DNA from: an uncultured Anaerolineae bacterium
GTDB taxonomy: Bacteria; Chloroflexota; Anaerolineae; B4-G1; DUEL01
Assembly (NCBI GenBank): GCA_937942115.1
Contig: CALDFY010000346.1
Location: 1 to 13,014 of the forward strand
Reading direction: 5' to 3'
DNA length: 13,014 nucleotides
How positions within the stretch are numbered: position 1 is the first letter of the stretch; every line of letters begins with the position of its first letter. This document shows positions 7,076-13,014 of the stretch, one piece after another. The position numbers and the translations under genes were made by a program. A model generated the notes under the pieces. The model saw nothing but the letters and a program-made list of their open reading frames with translations. It was not told the DNA's origin and searched no databases.

Positions 7076-8097
7076 CGCTTTCTCCGGAACGCCCGGGCGT
7101 GAGGGATGACCTCCGGGTTCACGACTTCGTCCGGCACCTCTCCCCGCAGCACCCGCTCCACGTCTGCGACCATCTTCTCCCCCATCCGGCGCAGCGTCTC
7201 CTGGGTGTAGGCGGCGATGTGGGGGACGACCAGGACGTTAGGGAAGCGGAGAAGGGGATGGTCGGCCCCGATAGGCTCTCCCTCCACCACGTCCAGCGCG
7301 GCCCCGGCTACCCGGCCCGATTCCAGTGCGGCGACCAGTGCGGCCTCGTCTATCAGTTCCCCCCGCGCGGTGTTGACCAGAAACACGCCGGGCTTCATCC
7401 GGGCGAACGCATCGGGGGAAAGCAGGTGGTAGTTTTCCTCCGTGAGCGCGGCGTGGAGGGAGATGACGTCGGACTCCCGCAGGAGGGTATCCAGGTCAAC
7501 CGGTTCCGCTCCGGCGGCCCGGACGGTTTCCGGGAGGACGGACGGGTCGCAGGCCAGCACCCGAACGCCGAAGCCCCGGGCGAGGATTTCCCCCACCCGG
7601 CTTCCGATGTTGCCGAATCCGACCAGCCCCACCGTCTTGCCGCGCAATTCCCGTCCGACGAAGGCGGCGCGGTCGGGCCAGCGCCCCTCCCGGACCGCCG
7701 CTCCGGCCTGCGGGATGTGCCGCATCAGGGCCAGCATCAGCGCAACGGTCGCCTCCGCCACCGCATCCCGCTCCATCTGGGGGGTGACCCGGGTGACGAG
7801 GACGCCGTGGGCCGTCGCCGAGGGGAGATGGACGTTATCCACGCCGATGCCGTGACGGGCGACCAGCCAGGTCTCGTCTTTCGTAGCGAAGAACTCGGGG
7901 CCCAGCCGGGGGGTAACGCTGACGATGAGGATGGGGAATCCCTCCAGGGCGCGGGCCAGGTCCGGCCCCCCGATGGAAGCGGGAAACTCAACGCGCCGCA
8001 CCTCTCCCAGGCGGGCCAGCCGGTCTACGTGTTCGGGAAAGAGCCGTCCGAAACTGCTGGAGTTGACGATGGCGATACGCATAGTCGGATGCACCAT
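7072..8097 (-). CDS. D-isomer-specific 2-hydroxyacid dehydrogenase (candidate 2-ketogluconate reductase)
   Basis: A 341-residue NAD(P)-dependent dehydrogenase interconverting a 2-ketoacid and a D-2-hydroxyacid. The nucleotide-binding motif is G160-F-G-N-I-G165. Asp184 (ACDP) at the end of the next strand favours NAD(H). The catalytic triad is Arg245 (NTARG), Glu274 (EGEP) and His293 (PHIAAY). The family includes phosphoglycerate dehydrogenase, glyoxylate reductase and 2-ketogluconate reductase; sequence alone does not decide between them. Its place directly before gluconokinase and gnd suggests 2-ketogluconate to gluconate (inference). There is no C-terminal ACT domain, which argues against a regulated serine-biosynthetic enzyme. 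The ATG at 8097 follows the uxaE stop immediately (TGAATG), suggesting re-initiation. ATG 8082 is an alternative that gives the more typical N-terminus MRIAIV. Confidence 0.85.
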   Translation of the reverse strand: MVHPTMRIAIVNSSSFGRLFPEHVDRLARLGEVRRVEFPASIGGPDLARALEGFPILIVSVTPRLGPEFFATKDETWLVARHGIGVDNVHLPSATAHGVLVTRVTPQMERDAVAEATVALMLALMRHIPQAGAAVREGRWPDRAAFVGRELRGKTVGLVGFGNIGSRVGEILARGFGVRVLACDPSVLPETVRAAGAEPVDLDTLLRESDVISLHAALTEENYHLLSPDAFARMKPGVFLVNTARGELIDEAALVAALESGRVAGAALDVVEGEPIGADHPLLRFPNVLVVPHIAAYTQETLRRMGEKMVADVERVLRGEVPDEVVNPEVIPHARAFRRKR

Positions 8098-9285
8098 TCA
8101 TAAAGGGTACGAGAGGAACTCCAGATGCCTGCGGAAGTGGCTCCGCAGGTTGGCCCAATACGCCCCGGCATTCCGGGCCAGTTCGGCCTGAATTTCCGGA
8201 CCGAAGACGGCCAGCACAGAGCCGAACGTCACATGCAGAATCTGGCGGGCATGGAAGTGGTCCAGCAGAGCGGTCAGGGGCAGGTCGGCCGGCACCTGCG
8301 CCGGGTCCGCCGAGACATGGTAGGTGGCGCGGTCGGCCTCATACCGTTCCAGCGCCAGGATCCAGATGCGCTCCATCAGCGCAGGCGAGGTCGCGGCCAG
8401 GGTGCGCAGTGCCTCCAGGTAGGACGTTCCGGCGGTCTTGACGTGAATCCGTCCCCCGAAGTGCTTGACCAGCAGAGGATAGACGCTGAATTTGTCGGAG
8501 CCGGAGTGGAGGCTGATTTTGTAGGTGCCGAAGTGAGCGGCGACGGCCGCATGCTTCGCCAGTTCGGCATCCAGCGCGGTCAGGTCGCCGATATAATCCA
8601 CCCCTTTCTCCCAGCGTCCGAGCAGGCGCGGGGCCAGGCTGGTGAACCTCACCCCGGCGCGGGTCAATTCACCGGCGATGAAGAAGTGCTCCAGCGGCGT
8701 CGTCGGCGCGTCCGTCTCATCCACGGAGACCTCAAAATCAAAGTCTCCGCAGACCAGGTCGCAGAGGCGGCGATACATCTCCACCGCGTGCCGGACCGCT
8801 CGCGCGTACTTGACCAGCGCCCGCAGCAAAGTCTCTTCGTCAAACATCCCGAAGTCCGTCTCCAGATTGAGGTACAGGGCCGCTATCTCGTCCCCGTTGA
8901 GACTTCGGGCCTTCTCCCGCAGGACCGGGAGCGGGTCGGCGTCGGCGTCGTTATCTACATGCGCGCCGGGGTCTACGGTGTAGAAGGTGTAGCCGGCCCG
9001 AACGAAGGGCGGGAGATCATCGGGGGTTTTCAGGTGGTCGGCATCCGCGCCCCAGGGGCCCTCCCACCCGACCGCCTCTACCGCGCGCCGGGCATCGTCC
9101 AGGACCTGCTGGGGGGTCCGCCCGGTGCGAGCGTTCTCGCGGACGGATTGCTGGGCGAAGACGGGGAGAATCGCGCACCCCATCGCTTGCTGAACGTCGC
9201 GCAGGGCCTGGATGTGACCGGGCGTTGCCAGGCCCAGCCGGTCTCCGAAACCGAAGGAGGGGGAAAGACCCAGTGGGGTTAACAT
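8098..9285 (-). CDS. uxaE: Tagaturonate/fructuronate epimerase UxaE
   Basis: Interconverts D-tagaturonate and D-fructuronate, letting galacturonate and glucuronate share one downstream branch. The 395-residue protein carries the N-terminal signature SFGFGDRLGLATPGH (residues 9-23), then SVDETDAPT, ISLHSGSDKFSVYP and IHVKTAGTSYLEALR, which I associate with the UxaE family first described in Thermotoga maritima (TM0440, from memory). The conserved Asp, Glu and His residues in these blocks are likely metal and substrate ligands. GGAGG lies 6 bases upstream of the ATG. It sits 36 bases after uxaC and abuts the hydroxyacid dehydrogenase. As I recall, the Thermotoga gene also has gnd and gluconokinase as neighbours, which supports the whole annotation. 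Related tagatose 4-epimerase activity is possible but less likely beside uxaC. Confidence 0.9.
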   Translation of the reverse strand: MLTPLGLSPSFGFGDRLGLATPGHIQALRDVQQAMGCAILPVFAQQSVRENARTGRTPQQVLDDARRAVEAVGWEGPWGADADHLKTPDDLPPFVRAGYTFYTVDPGAHVDNDADADPLPVLREKARSLNGDEIAALYLNLETDFGMFDEETLLRALVKYARAVRHAVEMYRRLCDLVCGDFDFEVSVDETDAPTTPLEHFFIAGELTRAGVRFTSLAPRLLGRWEKGVDYIGDLTALDAELAKHAAVAAHFGTYKISLHSGSDKFSVYPLLVKHFGGRIHVKTAGTSYLEALRTLAATSPALMERIWILALERYEADRATYHVSADPAQVPADLPLTALLDHFHARQILHVTFGSVLAVFGPEIQAELARNAGAYWANLRSHFRRHLEFLSYPL

Positions 9286-9321
9286 CGTACGCCTCCGCTG
9301 GACGACGGAATGTACCGTCCG

Positions 9322-10725
9322 TTACAGCCGATATGCCCGTCGGGCCAGGCCGACGGCCAGTTCCTGCATCATCTCCAGCGCCTCGTCCATCTCTACGATG
9401 TGCCGGGCCACCAATCCGGCCACCCAGTTGGCACAGGCCCGGCGCCAGAGGTCGTGCCGGGCCGGGATGGAGCAGAAGGCACGGGTATCGTCGTTGAAGC
9501 CAGCGGTGTTGTAGAGGCCCGCCGTCTCTATCACCCGCTCAAAATACCGCATAATGCCGTTGAAACTATCCAGAAACCACCAGGGAGGGCCCAATTTCAG
9601 TGCCGGGTAGTGACCGGCCAGCGGAGCCAATTCGCGGGAGTAGGTGGACTCGTCCAGCGTAAAGACGATCAGCGTCAGGCGGGAGTCGTTCCCGTATTTG
9701 TTCAGGAGCGGGAGCAGGTTGCGGGTGTATTCGGTCTGGATGGGAATGTCGGCGCCCTTATCCGGGCCAAACCGCTCGTAGATGGAGCGGTTGTGGTTGC
9801 GCAGCGAACCGGGGTGCAGTTGCATCACCAGGCCGTCCTCTATGCTCATCCGGGCCATCTCCATCAGCATGTGGGCGGAGAAGCGGAGAGCGTCGTCGGC
9901 GTCGGCCTGGCCCTTGAGTGCCCGCTGAAAGATGGCATCGGCCTCGCGCGGGGAGAGTTGGGCCGTGGCGGGAATCAGGACGGCATGGTCGGTAGCGGTG
10001 GCGCCCATAGAACGGAAAAACGCCCGGCGTTCCTCCAGGGCACGGATGAAGGAGGAGTAATCCACCACGTCTATCCCGCTGACGGCGCCGAGTCGCTCAA
10101 TGTTCCCCTTCCAGCCAGGGGTGTCCAGGTTGACGACGCCGTCGGGCCGGAAGGTAGGGATAATGCGGCCGTCCCAGCCGGAGGCGCGGATGGCCCGGTG
10201 GGATTCCAGCGTGTCGGTTGCCGCGTCGGTGGTGGCGAGGACCTCTATGTGAAAGCGCCGGAAGAGCGCCCGGGGGGAGAACTCGGGCGAGGCCAGTTTT
10301 TCGGAAATCCGGTCGTAGAGGCGGTCGGCGTTGGCAGCGGAGGGAGTTTCGTCTACGCCGAAGACCTCGCTCAGTTCGTGGCGCAGCCAGAAGCCGGAGG
10401 GGGTAGCGCGGAAGAGGTGGAAATGGGCGCAGAAGGTCCGCCAGATTTGGCGATGGTCGGTCTCCACGGGGCCGCCATCGGCCCTCGGCACGCCCAATTT
10501 CTCCAGCGGGATGCCCTGGGAGTAGAGCATACGGGTCACGTAGTGGTCGGGGATGATGAAAAGGTCGGCAGGGGAGCCGAAGGCGGCGTTCGGGTCGGCG
10601 AAGAGGCGCGGGTCCACGTGCCCGTGGGGGGAGACGATGGGGAGTCCGGCGACGGACCCGTAGAGTTCCCGCGCGAGGTTTCGGAGATGGGGTTCGGGAG
10701 AAAAGAGGCGATCGGGATGGAGCAT
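9322..10725 (-). CDS. uxaC: Glucuronate (uronate) isomerase UxaC
   Basis: Isomerises D-glucuronate to D-fructuronate, and D-galacturonate to D-tagaturonate, the entry step of hexuronate catabolism in the cytoplasm. The 467 residues match the usual size of about 470 of this amidohydrolase-fold enzyme. The metal-site pair is His34-x-His36 (SPHGHVDP). Later blocks are DHYVTRML, MQLHPGSLRNHN, LAGHYPALKLGPPWWFLDS, TAGLYNTAGFNDDTRAF and SIPARHD, all typical of UxaC. The SPHGHVDP form differs from the DYHCHLSP of the E. coli enzyme and looks like the actinobacterial or chloroflexal subgroup (from memory). AAGGAG lies 7 bases upstream of the ATG; the gap to the permease stop is 15 bases. Its product feeds both UxaE and the SDR. 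Confidence 0.94.
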   Translation of the reverse strand: MLHPDRLFSPEPHLRNLARELYGSVAGLPIVSPHGHVDPRLFADPNAAFGSPADLFIIPDHYVTRMLYSQGIPLEKLGVPRADGGPVETDHRQIWRTFCAHFHLFRATPSGFWLRHELSEVFGVDETPSAANADRLYDRISEKLASPEFSPRALFRRFHIEVLATTDAATDTLESHRAIRASGWDGRIIPTFRPDGVVNLDTPGWKGNIERLGAVSGIDVVDYSSFIRALEERRAFFRSMGATATDHAVLIPATAQLSPREADAIFQRALKGQADADDALRFSAHMLMEMARMSIEDGLVMQLHPGSLRNHNRSIYERFGPDKGADIPIQTEYTRNLLPLLNKYGNDSRLTLIVFTLDESTYSRELAPLAGHYPALKLGPPWWFLDSFNGIMRYFERVIETAGLYNTAGFNDDTRAFCSIPARHDLWRRACANWVAGLVARHIVEMDEALEMMQELAVGLARRAYRL

Positions 10726-10740
10726 GGTCGTCTCCTTGAT

Positions 10741-11628
10741 TCAGGATTCAGGGCGTTCTCTTCTTCCCACCGCGCCGACGGCCACCGCCCCGAACAGGAT
10801 CAGCCCCAGGCCGAGGCCGGTCAGACGGGTGGGCTGATAGGCGGGCAGGAGGAGGGTCTGCCAGAGCACGGGGAGGCCGATGTAGGTGACATTGTAGACC
10901 GGGACCAGCAGGCTGGCGCGCGCCTTCTTGGCGAAACCGATCTGGGTCACCAGGAAGGCCAGAAAGCCGATGACGAAGGAAGAAGCGAAGATGGCCCCTC
11001 CGAGGACGTTAGAGGGCAGGATGCCGGACGGGCCCCCATAGTTCTGTCCGACGCCCTTCAGGAAGGGCTCCAGGCTGCCCAGCCCTCCGGCCAATTGGCC
11101 GAAGGCGACCGCGATCAGGCGCAGGTTCCGGGAGCGGCTGGCATAGATAATAAAAGCCAGACCGATCACGACCCAGAGGAGGACGGCCAGGAAGAAGGGG
11201 AGGAGGTTCATCGTGAAGCGGTCCAGGGTGGCGCCCCGGGCAATGTTCTCATAGCCGATGATCAGTGTTCCGGGGACGATGGCCATCGCCCCGAGGATTT
11301 CCCGGGGGAGAATCCGCTCCTTCATCACGGTGGCGGCGTAGACCATCAGAAAGACGAGCCCCACCCCGAACACGCTGCTGAACAGGGCCGGAGGGCCATA
11401 GGGTTGGGCCAGAATTGACCAGATGAAGAGTGTGTTGTTGAGAACGACACCGACCGTATAAATGACCGGTTTCTTCAATCCGCCATCCACCGGCTGGTCG
11501 CTCTTCTGTATCCTGGCCCGGAGCTGTTCAAAGACCTCAATTCCCTGGCGCTCTAAGGCTTTGGCCAGGTGGGTCTGGATGGTGGAAATGGTGCCGAGCA
11601 GGAGGACGAGAGGAATATTGGTGGTCAT
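10741..11628 (-). CDS. Polytopic membrane protein of the DMT superfamily (EamA/NIPA-like), candidate transporter
   Basis: A 295-residue, strongly hydrophobic protein with about nine predicted membrane helices: roughly 4-22, 53-75, 78-98, 109-126, 141-162, 168-190, 207-232, 240-258 and 268-286. A polar loop (about 24-50) follows the first helix. The block from YGPPALFSSVFG through YAATVMKERILPREILGA to GTLIIGY resembles the first half of DMT permeases such as NIPA and EamA proteins. Substrate unknown. It is the only multi-pass transporter-like gene in the operon, so uptake of a hexuronate or glucuronide, or export of a by-product, is plausible but unproven. The ATG overlaps the upstream hydrolase stop by 4 bases (ATGA) with GGAG before it, so the two are translationally coupled. 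It ends 15 bases before uxaC. Confidence 0.72.
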   Translation of the reverse strand: MTTNIPLVLLLGTISTIQTHLAKALERQGIEVFEQLRARIQKSDQPVDGGLKKPVIYTVGVVLNNTLFIWSILAQPYGPPALFSSVFGVGLVFLMVYAATVMKERILPREILGAMAIVPGTLIIGYENIARGATLDRFTMNLLPFFLAVLLWVVIGLAFIIYASRSRNLRLIAVAFGQLAGGLGSLEPFLKGVGQNYGGPSGILPSNVLGGAIFASSFVIGFLAFLVTQIGFAKKARASLLVPVYNVTYIGLPVLWQTLLLPAYQPTRLTGLGLGLILFGAVAVGAVGRRERPES

Positions 11629-12689
11629 GGCGTTCTCCGCAAGGCCATATCGTCCAGGATGACCCGGCGCGCAGCCGGGTTTGCACGGTGTAGAAACTCA
11701 CCCTCTGCCCAGTAAACGGCAAAATGGCCGCCCAGCCGTTCGGCGACCGTCCGGATGGCCGGGGCAAAATGGAGATAACGCGCATCGTTGTAGCAGCATA
11801 TATCATACTCGTTCAGCACCTGAATCTGCGACCGTCCCGCCGCGCCCAGGATGGACAAATCCTCAAAACTGGCGATGCGGAACAGTTCGGGCAGGTTCTC
11901 CTCCCAGTCGCCCCAGTTTCGCCGGGGGTGGTCAAAGCGCAGGCTGAGGGGCAATCCTCCGGCAACCGGGTAACTGGCATGGATGCGCGGATCCAGCGCC
12001 GCAGCCAGTATCGTCGTCCAGCCACCGCCGGAGAGACCGGTGGCGAAAATGGGGCGGTAGCCCATCGCCTCGGCCTGATTGACTGCGGCGATGACCGGCT
12101 CAACGAAGTAACGCAGCGGATGACCGGTGGTCACCTCGTCCAGGTAGGCCATCTGCCGATGCTCACGAATGGTCAGCGGGCCGAAAGAGGGCAGGTTCAC
12201 CGTCACCCCGGAGGGTTGCTGACCGATCAGGGGGAGGTTCAGCCGCCAGACGGTGTACCCAGCCTCCAGATAGGCCCGGATGGCGGCCCGGTCGCGCTGG
12301 GTGAATCCTTCGTGTCCCGTATGGTAGATCACCAGGGCACCGTTGGGCGCCCCGGGAACGGAAACCGCGATGAATGAGGTGAAGCCATTCGGCAGACGGA
12401 CGATCATCCCGCCCTCGGCCGGCTCCGGCAAGGTGGCCGGCAATTGCGGGGTGCCGAAGATCAGCGCCATCAGAGCCCGGCGGGTGGCTTCTGCGTCGGC
12501 TTCGTCGCGGATGTGAATGACCGGCCCGAGGTCGGCCCCGGATGCTCTCCCGGCAGTGAACCAGCCGGTCAGACGCAGGGCAATCACCAGGCCGATGACG
12601 GCCATCGTCAGGGCGCCGAGGAAAAACCACAGGATGGGAGAACCCGCCCGGTGAATGAAGGGGTTGCGACTACAGGTAACGTCTTCCAC
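11625..12689 (-). CDS. Membrane-anchored alpha/beta hydrolase, probable esterase
   Basis: A 354-residue protein with one N-terminal membrane segment (about 18-40) preceded by basic residues, which suggests a signal anchor with the enzyme outside the membrane. The hydrolase core shows IYHTGHEGF (oxyanion region), nucleophile Ser220 in TGLSGGGWTT, probable acid Asp296 in NEYDICCYND and His334 in EFLHRAN. The long insert between the Ser and the Asp is typical of large alpha/beta hydrolases. Start: GTG at 12689, because AGGAGGAGGT ends 9 bases before it. An upstream in-frame TTG (12728) would place that strong Shine-Dalgarno inside the gene. It is the first gene of the operon and is coupled to the permease. 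Substrate unknown; removing methyl or acyl groups from uronate-containing sugars would fit the context but is speculation. Confidence 0.75.
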   Translation of the reverse strand: MEDVTCSRNPFIHRAGSPILWFFLGALTMAVIGLVIALRLTGWFTAGRASGADLGPVIHIRDEADAEATRRALMALIFGTPQLPATLPEPAEGGMIVRLPNGFTSFIAVSVPGAPNGALVIYHTGHEGFTQRDRAAIRAYLEAGYTVWRLNLPLIGQQPSGVTVNLPSFGPLTIREHRQMAYLDEVTTGHPLRYFVEPVIAAVNQAEAMGYRPIFATGLSGGGWTTILAAALDPRIHASYPVAGGLPLSLRFDHPRRNWGDWEENLPELFRIASFEDLSILGAAGRSQIQVLNEYDICCYNDARYLHFAPAIRTVAERLGGHFAVYWAEGEFLHRANPAARRVILDDMALRRTP

Positions 12690-12698
12690 AGAAGGTGA

Positions 12699-12708
12699 AC
12701 CTCCTCCT
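12699..12708 (-). promoter_or_regulatory. Strong ribosome binding site that decides the hydrolase start
   Basis: On the minus strand this reads AGGAGGAGGT, followed after 9 bases by GTG at 12689. It is the best Shine-Dalgarno in the operon and argues for the shorter 354-residue hydrolase over the TTG start at 12728. Confidence 0.75.
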
Positions 12709-12750
12709 ATAACAAATGATTTGGGCAATCGCCTGAGGTGGAATTTGCTC

Positions 12751-12890
12751 CCTCATCCCCCCTTGCCCCCACTCTCCCCCAGAAGCGGGGGATAAGGGGG
12801 GGAGAGAGGCTCACAAGTGCAGGTTTTTTCGCGCCCCTCTTGTTCTGGGCGGGCGGCGGGCTTCTTTGCCCCTCACCCCCCCTTGCCCCC
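12751..12890 (+). repeat. C-rich 20-base direct repeats exactly 120 bases apart
   Basis: Bases 12751-12770 and 12871-12890 are identical at 19 of 20 positions (CCTCA, T or C, then CCCC CCTTGCCCCC). Each begins an imperfect hairpin whose other arm is G-rich (to about 12809 and 12924). The same CCTCACCCC start is seen at 29-37 at the left edge. They belong to the same intergenic repeat family. Confidence 0.65.
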
Positions 12891-12930
12891 TCTCCCCATC
12901 GCTCCGCTCTGGGGAAAGGGGGTGATTTTG

Positions 12931-12955
12931 GGGCGGGCGGCTTCGCCGCCCGCCC
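12931..12955. repeat. Perfect 11-bp GC palindrome
   Basis: GGGCGGGCGGC (12931-12941) pairs perfectly with GCCGCCCGCCC (12945-12955) around the loop TTC. TTTT (12926-12929) and AAAA (12957-12960) can extend the stem past one mismatch. Neither strand has a T-run after the hairpin, so it is not a canonical terminator. Compare the palindrome at 1-15, which is also followed by an A-run and a C-rich arm. Confidence 0.7.
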
Positions 12956-12973
12956 AAAAATCCCCCTCTTTCT

Positions 12974-13014
12974 CCCCTCCCCTTTCCCGAACTCCGTTCG
13001 GGAGAGGGGAGGGG
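12974..13014. repeat. 19-bp hairpin at the right edge
   Basis: Bases 12974-12992 pair with 12996-13014 over 19 positions with a single T-G wobble and a TCC loop. The hairpin may continue past the window. Its inner stem CCCGAAC / GTTCGGG corresponds in position to the CCCAAAC / GTTTGGG stem of the left-edge repeat (48-64). The change at the matching base on both sides keeps pairing, as compensatory substitution would. Confidence 0.7.

Larger units (their letters stand above)
12690..13014. other. Non-coding region upstream of the minus-strand operon
   Basis: About 325 bases with no credible gene, dominated by C-rich and G-rich hairpin repeats listed separately. The operon promoter should lie here or beyond. 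I could not find a convincing -35/-10 pair on the minus strand between 12700 and 12800. A TGTTAT hexamer sits too close to the ribosome site to be its -10. Confidence 0.5.

Noticed and set aside
9310..11418. A 702-residue open frame on the plus strand, antisense to uxaC and the permease
   Set aside because: It is an antisense shadow created by GC-rich codon bias. The opposite strand encodes clear UxaC and membrane-protein sequence with good ribosome sites, and the plus-strand translation is low-complexity (Gly, Glu, Gln, Arg rich) with no recognisable domain.
12726..12728. TTG start for a 367-residue hydrolase
   Set aside because: The strong Shine-Dalgarno at 12699-12708 lies downstream of this TTG and is correctly spaced for GTG 12689.
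12751..12924. CRISPR array
   Set aside because: Only two similar 20-base C-rich tracts exist, 120 bases apart, with no regular spacers or further repeats.
12931..12955. Intrinsic terminator
   Set aside because: The stem is strong, but on both strands the base run after the hairpin is A-rich, not T-rich, so it lacks the required U-tract.

Overview
This GC-rich window holds a sugar-acid (hexuronate and gluconate) catabolic locus. I read nine protein-coding genes and no rRNA, tRNA, CRISPR or transposase gene. The organism looks like a GC-rich, probably thermophilic bacterium, most plausibly a member of the Chloroflexota (Anaerolineae-like). The reasons are the GC-rich codon use, the C-rich hairpin repeats (CCTCACCCCC / CTCTCCCC types) in the spacers, and a UxaE-type epimerase of the kind known from Thermotoga. 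The phylum is an inference; a Thermotoga-like cluster may simply have been shared by transfer.

Layout: bases 1-150 carry hairpin repeats. Bases 151-591 are a lower-GC leader with a possible promoter. A plus-strand gene (592-2736) encodes a beta-glucuronidase of family GH2 with an SCP2-like lipid-binding domain at its C-terminus. Bases 2737-3142 separate convergent genes and hold a dense set of palindromes. Everything else is on the minus strand. In transcription order it runs: membrane-anchored alpha/beta hydrolase (12689), DMT/NIPA-like permease (11628), glucuronate isomerase uxaC (10725), tagaturonate epimerase uxaE (9285), D-2-hydroxyacid dehydrogenase (8097), gluconokinase gntK (7075), 6-phosphogluconate dehydrogenase gnd (5560) and, after a 183-base gap, a UxuB-like SDR fructuronate reductase (3964). 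The first seven are separated by -4 to +36 bases, so they are very likely one operon. Bases 12690-13014 are again C-rich hairpin repeats.

Pathway: beta-glucuronidase frees D-glucuronate. UxaC converts glucuronate to fructuronate and galacturonate to tagaturonate. UxaE interconverts tagaturonate and fructuronate, and the SDR reduces fructuronate to D-mannonate. The usual next enzymes (UxuA, KdgK, KdgA) are not in this window. The operon instead carries gluconokinase and 6-phosphogluconate dehydrogenase, which feed gluconate into the pentose phosphate pathway, plus a D-2-hydroxyacid dehydrogenase that could make gluconate from 2-ketogluconate. Two points stand out: the GH2-SCP2 fusion, and the mixing of hexuronate and gluconate enzymes around an unassigned dehydrogenase and an unassigned permease.
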